Below, in pieces: positions 34,877 through 42,343 of a stretch of DNA of 42,343 nt. Numbering within the stretch: position 1 is the first letter of the stretch; each line of letters begins with the position of its first letter. A model generated the notes under the pieces. That model did not search any database. It saw nothing but the letters and a program-made list of their open reading frames with translations, and was not told the origin of the DNA. The position numbers were made by a program, and so were the translations under genes. The DNA is from Gammaproteobacteria bacterium (GTDB taxonomy: Bacteria; Pseudomonadota; Gammaproteobacteria; Pseudomonadales; Azotimanducaceae). The DNA is taken from positions 1 to 42,343 of the forward strand of contig JAPOYI010000130.1 in the NCBI GenBank assembly GCA_026706665.1. The letters are read 5' to 3'.

Positions 34877-36265
34877 ATGTCCAACGTCATCGTCTTCATG
34901 TCCGACGAGCACAATCCGCGATACTCGTCACCGTACGGACACGAATTCGTCGACACCCCCAACATGCAGTGGCTTGCCGACCACGGCACACTGTTCGAGC
35001 AGGCCTACTGTCCGTCGCCACTCTGCGTACCGAGCCGCTCCGCCTTTCTGACGGGGAAGCGGGTCCACGCGGTCAAGGCCTACGGCAACAACCGCGGCAA
35101 CACTCCGCCCGAAACCCATGGCCTCGGCGCCGTGCTCGGCGACGAGGGCGTCCATTCCGTATTCATCGGCAAGGTGCACGCCTACCGGCCGGTCGCCGAA
35201 CTGGGATTCTCGGAGACCATCGAAACGCACGACCTTGGATGGGGCTTCGACAAGGCGACGCGCCGCCGCCCGCTGGCCGTCCGGCAAGACGCGGAAAGGC
35301 GTCTCGACAACTACGGGATTCACGAATGGCCGTGGAAAAACGACGTGGTCTACATGGATGCGGCGGTCGAATGGCTGCGGACCCGGGCACCCGAAGTGGA
35401 TCGGCCCTGGGTCCTCTATGTCAACCTGGTGAAGCCGCACTTTCCCCATTTCTGCACCGACGAGCTCTGGGACAAGTACCGTGACCACGGCGACCTGCCG
35501 GCACACGGGCTCGAAGCCGCGACCGCGCAACACCCCTACGCGGCCGACCTGCGCAGGCACTTCGCCCTCGAGCGCGTCGAGGAACACCAGGTTCGCGGGC
35601 TACGCCGGGGCTACTACGCCTGCGTCAGTTTTGTCGACGGGCAACTCGGGCGGCTGCGGTCCGCGGTCACGGACGCGGGTCTCGCGAATACGACAAACCT
35701 CGTCTACACCTCCGACCACGGCGAGATGCTCGGCAAGTTCGGCCTGTGGTGGAAGTGCAACCTGCTCGAGGACGCCGCCCGAATCCCGATGATCGCCGCA
35801 GGTCCGGACTTCGAGGCGGGCGTTCGAGTGGCGACACCCGTCGACCTGCACGACCTGCAGGCAAGCGTGTTCTCGCTGACGGGCGCGCAGAAACCCGGGG
35901 GCTGGCTGGGCGTTCCCCTGGCCGCGTCGACCATTGGGAACGGAAACCGGTTCGTCTTCTCCGAATACCATGGACACGGTGCCCGAGCCAGTTCGTTCAT
36001 GGTGCGCCGGGGCGACTGGAAGCTGATCCACAACGTGGAGGCGCCGCACCAGTTGTTCGACCTCGGCAACGACCCGGAGGAGCTCGAGAACCAATACGAG
36101 GCGGATCCGGCGAAGGCGGAGGAACTCTCGGCTTGCCTGGCGGGAATCTGTGATCCGGCCGCCGCGGATCGCGAAGCGGAAGCCTTGTGGGAGCGTCAGC
36201 GGCGCTCGCACGAGCAGGAGGCGGGCGCCGACGCGACCGATGGCCCGGCGCAAGCTTCCGCCTGA
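34877..36265 (+). CDS. Type I sulfatase (alkaline-phosphatase superfamily)
   Basis: A 462-residue arylsulfatase/choline-sulfatase-like hydrolase. The formylglycine site is Cys50 in CVPSRSAFLTGKR (C-x-P-S-R), so it needs a maturase. N-terminal metal ligands are in IVFMSDEHNPRYSS, and the second metal/substrate block is VYTSDHGEMLGKFGLWWK. The end contains the usual LFDLGNDPEELEN motif. No signal peptide is seen, so action is probably cytoplasmic on an imported sulfate ester. The C-terminus has an Ala/Glu/Gln-rich tail. 121 bases separate it from the previous gene. Confidence 0.92.
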   Translation: MSNVIVFMSDEHNPRYSSPYGHEFVDTPNMQWLADHGTLFEQAYCPSPLCVPSRSAFLTGKRVHAVKAYGNNRGNTPPETHGLGAVLGDEGVHSVFIGKVHAYRPVAELGFSETIETHDLGWGFDKATRRRPLAVRQDAERRLDNYGIHEWPWKNDVVYMDAAVEWLRTRAPEVDRPWVLYVNLVKPHFPHFCTDELWDKYRDHGDLPAHGLEAATAQHPYAADLRRHFALERVEEHQVRGLRRGYYACVSFVDGQLGRLRSAVTDAGLANTTNLVYTSDHGEMLGKFGLWWKCNLLEDAARIPMIAAGPDFEAGVRVATPVDLHDLQASVFSLTGAQKPGGWLGVPLAASTIGNGNRFVFSEYHGHGARASSFMVRRGDWKLIHNVEAPHQLFDLGNDPEELENQYEADPAKAEELSACLAGICDPAAADREAEALWERQRRSHEQEAGADATDGPAQASA

Positions 36266-36269
36266 TGCC

Positions 36270-36302
36270 CTGAAATCCGGCGGAGCCGAAGGCGCCGTGT
36301 TC
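36270..36302. repeat. Candidate intergenic repeat, copy B
   Basis: CTGAAATCCGGCGG to GCCGTGTTC, right after the sulfatase stop. It matches the first half of copy A (22560) with a few substitutions and a two-base gap. Confidence 0.3.
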
Positions 36303-36322
36303 TGCGCCGCCGAAGAGCCCAG

Positions 36323-36369
36323 CATGAAGTCCGCCAACCTGCCGCCGGGCCGGATTCCACCCCGCCCGC
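36323..36369. repeat. Candidate intergenic repeat, copy C
   Basis: CATGAAGTCCGCC to TTCCACCCCGCCCGCC, matching both ends of copy A (22560-22619) with a shorter middle. It fills the gap up to the stop of the acyl-CoA ligase gene. Confidence 0.3.
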
Positions 36370-37914
36370 CTACGGAGCGGGACCGGGGAATCGTTCCCGC
36401 AGTATCCGCTTCAGGATCTTGCCGCTTGGATTCCGGGGCAGGTCATCGACGAACTCGACCTCCTTCGGCTGCTTGAAACGTGCCAGGCGCCCCTGGCAGA
36501 AGTCCATGACGTCGGCCTTCGTCAGCGCATCGTCGCGCTTGACGATCACGGCGCAGGGCGACTCGCCCCAGGTCTCGCTCGGCCGGCCGATGACGCCGGC
36601 CTCCAGAACGCCCGGATGCGCTTCCAGCACCTTTTCGATCTCGGCCGGATACACGTTTTCCCCGCCAGAGATGATCATGTCCTTGATGCGGTCCTCTATG
36701 TACACGAAGCCTTCCGCGTCCATCCGCGCGATGTCGCCGGTGTGCAGCCAGCCGTTGACGATGGTTTCGGCTGTCGCCTCCGGCTGGTTCCAGTACTCGC
36801 GCATGATGTGCTCGCCCCGCACGAGGACCTCTCCCGGCGTATCCGGCGGACACTCGCGCCCCGCTTTGTCCACGATCTTCACGTCCGTGTGGAAGAACGC
36901 CTTGCCGGTGGACCCGATCTTCTTCAACGCGTTCTCGGCGTCGATCAGACAGGCCGGCCCGCAGGTTTCTGTCAGGCCATAGACCTGGTGGATCTCGATG
37001 CCGATGTCGGCGTACGCCTGGATCAGCGACTCGGGCACCGGCGCGGCGCCCGACATGCACCAGCGCAGCGCCGAATGATCAAAACGCTCGCGACCGGGCA
37101 CCTGGAGCATGAAATTCAGCATGGCCGGCACGGCGATACCGATCGACACGCGCTCGCTCTCGATCAGTTGCCATGCCCGGAGGGGATCGAAGCTCCGCAT
37201 GACGACGCTGGTCACACCACGGTAAACGCCCAACGAAAGCGGTGTCAGCGCGCCGACGTGGAACATCGGCAGCGGCGAAAGAAAGCGGTCGGCTTCGCGG
37301 TAGTAGGTGGTGGCCGCGATGGTCAGGCAACCCCAGATGGAGGTGTGGTGCGTGTGTACGACGCCCTTCGGCAACCCCGTCGTGCCGGACGTGTACATGA
37401 TGTACAGCATGTCGTGCCCGGAACCGCGGAGGGCCGGCTCGTCATCGGGCGCGGCATCCCTGAAGTCGCCGAAGTCCTCGGCGAAAGGCGCGACACCCTC
37501 GTCGTCGCCGACCACCTGCAGCCAGTGCGCGATGTCGGTCTTGCCTCTCCGGCCCTGCAGTTGCGCGACGTTGTCGAGAAACTCGGCGCTGAAGATCAAC
37601 CGCGTGGAACCGCTGTCCGAGAGGATGAATTCGAGCTCGTCCGGTACCAGGCGCCAGTTGAGGGGCACCGCGACCGCGCCGATCTTCGCCAGGGCGAAGA
37701 ACGACTCCAGGAATTCCGCGCAGTTCATGAGCAGCAGGGCGACGCGCTCGCCGGGATATACCCCGGCGGCGAGGAACGCGTTGGCCACGCGATTGCAACG
37801 CGCATTCATCTCCGCGAACGTCAGCCTGAGACCGAGATCGCTGTCCACGTACGCTTCCCGCCCGGGCGCGAGGAACGCGCGCCTGGTCATCCATTCACCG
37901 ATGTTGTTCCGCAT
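36370..37914 (-). CDS. Acyl-CoA synthetase (AMP-binding family)
   Basis: A 514-residue ANL-superfamily ligase that activates a carboxylic acid with ATP and CoA. The P-loop-like AMP motif is YTSGTTGLPKGVVHTH; the adenine-site motif is VYGLTETCGPACL; the hinge is GWLHTGDIARMDAEGFVYIEDRIKDMIISGGENVYP; the C-terminal catalytic lysine motif is NPSGKILKRILRE. The substrate is unclear; the sequence looks like medium/long-chain fatty-acid or aryl acid ligases. The chosen ATG (37912-37914) starts the normal MRNNIGEWMTRRAFLAPGRE. It diverges from the MerR gene, and their shared 230 bases carry TGTACA sites. Confidence 0.9.
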   Translation of the reverse strand: MRNNIGEWMTRRAFLAPGREAYVDSDLGLRLTFAEMNARCNRVANAFLAAGVYPGERVALLLMNCAEFLESFFALAKIGAVAVPLNWRLVPDELEFILSDSGSTRLIFSAEFLDNVAQLQGRRGKTDIAHWLQVVGDDEGVAPFAEDFGDFRDAAPDDEPALRGSGHDMLYIMYTSGTTGLPKGVVHTHHTSIWGCLTIAATTYYREADRFLSPLPMFHVGALTPLSLGVYRGVTSVVMRSFDPLRAWQLIESERVSIGIAVPAMLNFMLQVPGRERFDHSALRWCMSGAAPVPESLIQAYADIGIEIHQVYGLTETCGPACLIDAENALKKIGSTGKAFFHTDVKIVDKAGRECPPDTPGEVLVRGEHIMREYWNQPEATAETIVNGWLHTGDIARMDAEGFVYIEDRIKDMIISGGENVYPAEIEKVLEAHPGVLEAGVIGRPSETWGESPCAVIVKRDDALTKADVMDFCQGRLARFKQPKEVEFVDDLPRNPSGKILKRILRERFPGPAP

Positions 37915-38086
37915 GGCCCGGTTTCCGGTAAGCCGAATTCGCGGGGATTGTCGCAAAAGCCCGCTCGGACGACAGCTTTCCCTGTGCAAGTGCCCTGCTC
38001 GTCCCTGCGAGTGTCGCCCGGAGGCGTCTTTTCCGTGCGAGTTGCACGTCTTCGTCCTGGACAAACACCGGACAGATCAATGGAAG

Positions 38087-38116
38087 TCTGTACATATTTG
38101 CCCGATTCTGTACAAT
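38087..38116 (+). promoter_or_regulatory. Promoter with two TCTGTACA sites upstream of the MerR gene
   Basis: TCTGTACA occurs at 38087-38094 and 38107-38114. The second overlaps TACAAT (38111-38116), a five-of-six -10 element; the first covers the -35 position 17 bases upstream. Since TGTACA is self-complementary, the sites could also serve the divergent acyl-CoA ligase gene. Autoregulation by the MerR protein is inferred. Confidence 0.5.
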
Positions 38117-38144
38117 CCGCGTCCCCACGTGCACTGGACACGGC

Positions 38145-39020
38145 ATGACATCGGACCTGTACAGGATTGGTGCGGTCTCGAAGCTCACGGAAATCAGCGC
38201 CGAGCGGCTGCGTGCATGGGAACGCCGCTACGACCTTCAGCCAGCCCACCGGAGCGGCAAGACGCGCTTCTACGATTCGGGCCAGATCGAGCACCTGAAG
38301 AAGATCAAGGTGCTCCTCGACCGGGGCCAGGCGATCAGCCAACTCATCCGGCTGACGAGCGAAGAGCTCGACGCTCGGCTCGCCGTCAGGCCCGGACGCG
38401 GGGGCGCGGCACGCGCAGGACTTGTCGGCGCGAGCCTGATCCTGGCCGAACGCGACCAGGAGCAGAGCCGCCTGAACGTGCTCGGCCGGTGGGCAAGTCT
38501 CGAGACCTTCGAGGCCCATACGGACCTTGTTCCCGCCCTCGATGTGCTTATCGTGCAACTTCCGAGCCTAGATCCCAAACAGATAGAAAGACTTAGGAGC
38601 ATCGTTCCCAATACTCGACTGGTCTGCGCGTGCAGGTACGGCCACGACCGGGACGCCGAAACCGCTGCCGGACTAGGGGTCTCCCTGCTCCGCTGGCCCA
38701 CGCCCTGGCCCGATGTCGAATATGCCTGCCTGTCCAATGCCGCGGCGTCGGGTGGTGACGACCGCAGCGAGCTCCGCCGCTTCAGCGAGGATGAGTTGCT
38801 GCAGATCGCGATGTCGGAATCGCAGGTGGGATGCGGCTGCGCCCGGGGCCTCGTGGAACTCATCACCGAACTGGACGCGTTTTCGGTCCATGCCTCCCGA
38901 TGTGCGGACGGTGACTCCAAACACCCCGGAGCAAGCGCCGCCGAACATGCGCGCATCCGGCTGGAGGAGGCGTTGGAGGTATTTGTCGAGCAACATCAAA
39001 TTCTGCATCCTCGACCGTAA
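38145..39020 (+). CDS. MerR-family regulator, CarH/LitR-like but without the B12 His motif
   Basis: A 291-residue transcription factor. The N-terminal winged-helix DNA-binding domain is complete: YRIGAVSKLTEISAERLRAWERRY, then SGKTRFYDSGQIEHLKKIKVLLDRGQAISQL. The length and a Rossmann-like second half (ALDVLIVQLPSLDPKQIERLRSIVPNTRLVCACRYG) resemble CarH/LitR regulators, in which that half binds cobalamin and senses light. The DxHxxG cobalamin motif is not found. Three Cys pairs (CACR, CGCARG, CADG) might instead bind a metal or sense redox; this is speculation. TGTACA-type sites lie on both sides of the gene. Confidence 0.8.
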   Translation: MTSDLYRIGAVSKLTEISAERLRAWERRYDLQPAHRSGKTRFYDSGQIEHLKKIKVLLDRGQAISQLIRLTSEELDARLAVRPGRGGAARAGLVGASLILAERDQEQSRLNVLGRWASLETFEAHTDLVPALDVLIVQLPSLDPKQIERLRSIVPNTRLVCACRYGHDRDAETAAGLGVSLLRWPTPWPDVEYACLSNAAASGGDDRSELRRFSEDELLQIAMSESQVGCGCARGLVELITELDAFSVHASRCADGDSKHPGASAAEHARIRLEEALEVFVEQHQILHPRP

Positions 39021-39024
39021 AAAC

Positions 39025-39077
39025 TATACAAAAGTTGTACAAAAGGGGTTGACAAGAGCTTTTGTACTGTACACAAT
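39025..39077 (+). promoter_or_regulatory. Operator array and sigma70 promoter after the MerR gene
   Basis: TATACAAAAG (39025-39034) and TGTACAAAAG (39036-39045) are direct repeats with an 11-base period. GTACAAAAG (39037-39045) and CTTTTGTAC (39059-39067) form a perfect 9-base inverted repeat around TTGACA (39049-39054). With a 17-base spacer, CACAAT (39072-39077) is the -10. Another TGTACA overlaps at 39069-39074. CarH-type regulators bind 11-bp direct repeats containing TACA, so the MerR protein encoded just before is the probable ligand. The promoter points rightwards. Confidence 0.6.
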
Positions 39078-39083
39078 GCTCGA

Positions 39084-39215
39084 CATCGTTAGTTTTTCGG
39101 CGTGCGTAGCAAACCTCTCACAGTCCTCCCCCAAGAGTGTCCTTCCCCAATTGAGGTTTGCTCTCGGCGGTTTCGAGATACCGGGATCGCCGACACGCCC
39201 TTTTTCTTCCGCCCC
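39084..39215 (+). ncRNA. Candidate small RNA or leader from the operator-controlled promoter
   Basis: Transcription from the promoter ending at 39077 would start near 39084. No plausible plus-strand protein follows: the open frame from the ATG at 39076 runs antisense through the hydrolase gene. The stretch contains a perfect 10-base inverted repeat, AGCAAACCTC (39108-39117) with GAGGTTTGCT (39153-39162), then a weaker CGGCG/CGCCG stem and a CCCTTTTTC tract near 39198-39206 that might terminate. This is inference from signals alone; it could also be the relic of a lost target gene. Confidence 0.3.
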
Positions 39216-39240
39216 TTCATTGCCTCCGCCCGCGCGATGG

Positions 39241-40134
39241 TCAGCGCACGGCGCGTTCGGAATGGGTGTGCCGCTTGATGAACCAGCGAATCTCCTCCAG
39301 GAGACGCGTCGTTGCCGCCGATGCCTCGTAGGCGAAGCCGTGCCGCAATCCGGGATAGAAGAGATAGTGGACCATTCCGCCGGCTTCTTGGTACGCCCCC
39401 ACGAGGTCGAGCGTCATGTCCCTCGGCACGTTGGCGTCTTCGCCCGGCTGGACGACCAGTAACGGCGGAGTGACTTGCGCTGCTCCCGCCCCGAGCCGCC
39501 GTTGCACGCTTGCATCGCGCATGTGCGCCTCGTCCCGGTAGTAGCGGAAATGCGCCTGGACGAGTTCGTCGCGCCCGGTCTCGATGGCGTGCCGGAGCCT
39601 CCTTTCCGGGTTGGAAACCGGCCACAGGGCGACGACGCAGCAGACGCCGGCGGAGAAACCGTCCCCGCCCGCGATAGCCGTCGACGTGCCGCGATAGTCG
39701 GGGAGGTCCGGCTGAATCGCCGTCAGCAGCGCCAGGTGGCCGCCTGAAGAACTTCCGATGAGCGCGATGTCGTCCGCATCGATGCCGAATCGCTCCGCGC
39801 GCGCCCGCACGTAGCGGATTCCGGCGGCGATGTCCCGCACCGCGCACGGGTGCTTGCCGTCCCGCCCATCCCGGAAGTCCAGGGAGAACACCGAGAAACC
39901 CGCGTCGGCAAGATCGCGGCAGACGACATGCGGCGAGTGGCGGTCATTGGACGTCCAGGCGCCGCCATGCACCATGACCACGGCCTTGCCCAGTCGTCGC
40001 GCATGGTCGCGGCTGACATGACGCTCGAGACGCAGTTCGATCGGATGCGCGCCATGCGGCTCGCACACCCGCGCATAGATGAAGGTCTCGGACCTGACGC
40101 CCGGGTCGCCGGCGGTTTCGTCAGGCGGCGACAC
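39241..40134 (-). CDS. Alpha/beta hydrolase (HSL/BD-FAE-like esterase)
   Basis: A 297-residue esterase. The oxyanion motif HGGAW is in VVMVHGGAWTSNDRHSPHVV; the nucleophile elbow is ALIGSSSGGHLAL (Gly-x-Ser-x-Gly); the acid is probably Asp in QPGEDANVPRDM; the catalytic His is in YPGLRHGFAYEA. It lacks a signal peptide. Relatives include kynurenine-formamidase-like and carboxylesterase enzymes; the substrate is unknown. Its start overlaps the MaoC-like gene by 14 bases, so the two are co-translated. The 3' end faces the MerR-side promoter region. Confidence 0.87.
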   Translation of the reverse strand: MSPPDETAGDPGVRSETFIYARVCEPHGAHPIELRLERHVSRDHARRLGKAVVMVHGGAWTSNDRHSPHVVCRDLADAGFSVFSLDFRDGRDGKHPCAVRDIAAGIRYVRARAERFGIDADDIALIGSSSGGHLALLTAIQPDLPDYRGTSTAIAGGDGFSAGVCCVVALWPVSNPERRLRHAIETGRDELVQAHFRYYRDEAHMRDASVQRRLGAGAAQVTPPLLVVQPGEDANVPRDMTLDLVGAYQEAGGMVHYLFYPGLRHGFAYEASAATTRLLEEIRWFIKRHTHSERAVR

Positions 40135-40948
40135 TGGCCTCGGCTACCAGCGCAACCGTGTCGTCGGCCTTCGCCAGCCAGACAAACGCCCCGCGGCGAT
40201 CAGGATCACCATCGACATCACCGGTCGCGACGCCACGAACGGTGATCGTGTCGCCGGGCCACACGGGATTGGTGAACTTGAGATCGATTCTCCCGCTCTC
40301 CCACCAGGCATCGCCGAAGTGATCTTCGAGAATGTTCGCGGCATAGGCCATGGTCATGCGCCCGCCAACGACAACGTCGCGGAATCCCAGCGTTCTCGAA
40401 GCCTGCCTGTCGGTGTGATAGTTCGCATTGCCATGGAAGAACTCGCCGCACATCTCGATCGTGATCGTTCGCGAGAGACCGCCGAACGCCTCGCCTTCAG
40501 GCACCGCGAACTTGCGGACGCCGGGCTTTTTCGACGGATCCCGAAATGCCACCTCGCCGCCTGCGGGCGCTTCGCGCAAGAAGCTCTGGTGATGGTGAGT
40601 ACGAATCACCAACTCGCCGGCGGCGTCCCGGGCTTCCACCTCGTAGTGCACCACCGAACGGTCGCGATGAGGATAGATGTCGCGAATGCGACCACTCGTA
40701 ACGTAGGTCCCCCCGGCAGTCATCTGCCCGAAGCACTCCCATCCCTGGCGCATCCACAGGTGACCGACATGATTGGCGAACGCGATCTCGTTGAAGTAGG
40801 CGCTCTCGGCATCGCTGGCAACCGAGGTGGGCACCCTGCCGTCCGCCCGCGGGTCGAGTGCCAGCCCGCCGTGAAAGTCGGACAACAACCGGTCGGTCAC
40901 CGTGAACTCTCGCGCGCTGAGTCGCTTACCGACAAACGGCTCTGTCAT
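40121..40948 (-). CDS. MaoC-like (hotdog-fold) hydratase/dehydrogenase-type protein
   Basis: A 275-residue double-hotdog protein. The first half has LDPRADGRVPTSVASDAESAYFN and FGQMTAGGTYVTSGRIRDIYP. The second half contains the MaoC block FFHGNANYHTDRQASRTLGFRDVVVGGRMTMAYAANIL, with the hydratase His probably in YHTD. Such proteins hydrate enoyl-CoA or act in degradative thioester steps, which fits the acyl-CoA ligase and esterase nearby. The ATG at 40946-40948 (GAGAG upstream) is preferred over the longer open frame from 40978. TTGACT on the minus strand near 40983-40988 may be its -35. Confidence 0.8.
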   Translation of the reverse strand: MTEPFVGKRLSAREFTVTDRLLSDFHGGLALDPRADGRVPTSVASDAESAYFNEIAFANHVGHLWMRQGWECFGQMTAGGTYVTSGRIRDIYPHRDRSVVHYEVEARDAAGELVIRTHHHQSFLREAPAGGEVAFRDPSKKPGVRKFAVPEGEAFGGLSRTITIEMCGEFFHGNANYHTDRQASRTLGFRDVVVGGRMTMAYAANILEDHFGDAWWESGRIDLKFTNPVWPGDTITVRGVATGDVDGDPDRRGAFVWLAKADDTVALVAEASVAA

Positions 40949-41051
40949 TGTTCTCTCGCTACTTGTTCGACAGATCAAGTGTAGTCAACAGGCCGCGCAC
41001 AAGCACCTGCAACCGACCCGGCGATGCAAACAGAAACCGGCCAACGGGCGG

Positions 41052-42343
41052 CTATCCGCCATCCACGTCGAAATGGACGATTTCCACGAAGTTGAATGAC
41101 TCGAAGTTCCTGGCGCGATCCCGTGCAGTGATCTCGGCGATACCCCAAGTCCCCGGCATCGAACCCGGGGGAAGAATGATCACTCGCTCCAGCGCCTGCC
41201 ACGCGGTCGGATTTCTGGAGGGATAGAGCCGGTGTCGGTCTTCGGGATACAACCAGTAGTGGTGCGTTCCGCCCTGCGGGTCCCGCAGGTGCATTCCCAC
41301 CAGAGACAGCCCGGAGATGTTGTCCCGATGCCAAATCGTGACGGTTACCTTCGTCTCGCCGTTGGGTGCCTCCGGGTTCGTGGGCACGGCGTCGACGTGG
41401 ATGCGATTGAGGTCAACATCCGGCGGTTCGGTGTCAGGGTTGGCCGTCACCAGATTGATCGTCGGGGACGCCTCGCCGTCTTCCCCGGTAAACCAGGCGC
41501 TCGCCCGGTTCCAGCCCACATCCTCCATCAGGATGCGCACGGTCGAATACGTCGACGACGGCATGTAGTCGGGCATCAGGAAGTCCACGTTGCATTCGTC
41601 GCTCGTGGACGTTGGGGGGTTGCCATACTCGAACAGGGAATAAGTGCCGGGAAGGGCATCGTTGATCGAGGCAGCGCATCCGTCGTGGTGGCCGCCTCTG
41701 CGTTTCATCAGGCCCGTGTCCTCGTCGACGTTCCAGTTGACCCGGATCACCTGTACGCGGTCGTCCTCCGCCCACACGAAGGAGCGCATGCGCAATGTCC
41801 CAGACACGTACTCAGGCGGCGTCACGTCCTCCAGGGGGTTGTCGACATGCATGTGCCAGCCAAAGTCGCTGGCGCGCTGATACCGCTCGTTGCGGGCCGC
41901 GTCTGTGAGCCTGATCTGGTTCGGGAACCAGGAACCCGCCTTGACGTACTTGGGCAACGCGTAGTTTCCGCGCAGTCGCGTACTTTGCTCGATGCGTTCG
42001 CCATATTCGTTGACCGGGTTCAGGAACATGTCGAAGTAGGTGCCGACTTCGCTCACGACCCGCGCCAAGCCCAATGTCGCGCCCTCTTTATCGCCGTCCA
42101 GCGCATGGAGTTCCAGGGTCACCGTCAGCGTCTTGTCCTCGTGTGAGCCTCCCTCCACTGTGATGTCGACGCTCCGGATCTTCCCCGGATAGATGTAGTC
42201 GGGGAAGAGGTTGTAGACCTCGAATGTAAGATCCTCCCGGATGCGGGCGATGTAGATGTCCCCTTGCATGATGCGGTCGCGCACGAATTCGTACTTGGCC
42301 ATTGATCGTGACCGGAGGCCGTCCGGGTTGACGATGAAGTAGG
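41052..42343 (-). CDS. Repeat-containing protein of unknown function, C-terminal part (cut by window edge)
   Basis: At least 430 residues are visible; the frame is open through the right edge (preceding residues read YFIVNPDGLRSRS), so the Met at 42302 is probably internal. I recognise no family. It is acidic and beta-rich. Two similar sections are visible: one around VDNPLEDVTPPEYVSGTLRMR with a downstream NWNVDEDTGLM, and one around ANPDTEPPDVDLNRIHVDAV followed by TIWHRDNISGLSLVGMHLRD. The look is that of immunoglobulin-like tandem domains of an extracellular protein. The last section has HYWLYPEDRHRLYPSRN and ends IAEITARDRARNFESFNFVE. No signal peptide can be judged because the start is missing. 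Confidence 0.6.
   Translation of the reverse strand, partial: YFIVNPDGLRSRSMAKYEFVRDRIMQGDIYIARIREDLTFEVYNLFPDYIYPGKIRSVDITVEGGSHEDKTLTVTLELHALDGDKEGATLGLARVVSEVGTYFDMFLNPVNEYGERIEQSTRLRGNYALPKYVKAGSWFPNQIRLTDAARNERYQRASDFGWHMHVDNPLEDVTPPEYVSGTLRMRSFVWAEDDRVQVIRVNWNVDEDTGLMKRRGGHHDGCAASINDALPGTYSLFEYGNPPTSTSDECNVDFLMPDYMPSSTYSTVRILMEDVGWNRASAWFTGEDGEASPTINLVTANPDTEPPDVDLNRIHVDAVPTNPEAPNGETKVTVTIWHRDNISGLSLVGMHLRDPQGGTHHYWLYPEDRHRLYPSRNPTAWQALERVIILPPGSMPGTWGIAEITARDRARNFESFNFVEIVHFDVDGG

Noticed and set aside
39089-39240. Small basic 44-residue frame on the minus strand after the hydrolase
   Set aside because: Spacing from the GGAGG to its ATG is only two bases and the composition is not convincing.
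39076-39462. Plus-strand frame starting at the ATG just after the MerR-side promoter
   Set aside because: It runs antisense through the alpha/beta hydrolase, has no ribosome-binding site and overlaps the -10 element.

Overview
The window is GC-rich, densely coded bacterial chromosome. It most resembles an uncultured, probably marine, gammaproteobacterium: the complex I operon is of the E. coli type (fused NuoCD, NuoG with the extra N7 cluster ligands), typA and yceH-like genes sit side by side, and the flanking catabolic genes (sulfatase, serine hydrolases, MaoC, enolase superfamily) are typical of heterotrophs. Taxonomy is inferred from gene content only.

Layout. (1) 1-10300, minus strand: respiratory complex I, nuoA-B-CD-E-F-G-H-I-J-K and the start of nuoL, with many ATGA/GTGA overlaps. 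(2) 10601-11696, plus strand: two small membrane proteins. The second (11210-11548) has a structured leader, a very strong ribosome-binding site and a textbook terminator. (3) 11810-21626: a type IVb-like pilus locus. On the minus strand it reads PilP-like, PilQ ATPase, PilR platform protein, three prepilin-like proteins (one with calcium-binding-type repeats), PilN-type secretin lipoprotein and PilO-like protein. A convergent plus-strand gene encodes a TcpQ/PilL-like protein. No prepilin peptidase or retraction ATPase is present here. (4) 21678-24779, plus strand: EamA transporter, enolase-superfamily dehydratase and VOC protein. (5) 24797-27330, minus strand: typA and a yceH-like gene.

(6) 27444-31192 is an eroded defence island. 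Fragments of a DrmC-like phospholipase D, a methyltransferase tail and a DrmD-like SNF2 helicase lie in the order expected of a class 1 DISARM operon whose middle has been lost. Among them are a decapitated GNAT toxin and an S8 subtilase with an internal deletion. Apparently intact are a two-TM SLATT-like protein with a tiny overlapping polyproline ORF (28350-29004, own promoter) and a small membrane protein coupled to drmD. This pair is my best candidate for an undescribed module.

(7) 31311-36265, plus strand: two beta-lactamase-fold hydrolases, a nitroreductase and a sulfatase. (8) 36370-40948: an acyl-CoA ligase diverging from a CarH/LitR-like MerR regulator, then an alpha/beta hydrolase and a MaoC-like hydratase. 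The MerR gene is flanked by TGTACA-type sites. Downstream of it, 11-bp direct repeats overlap a good sigma70 promoter that leads into no obvious ORF, so it may drive a small RNA. (9) The right edge holds the C-terminal part of a repeat-containing protein of unknown function.
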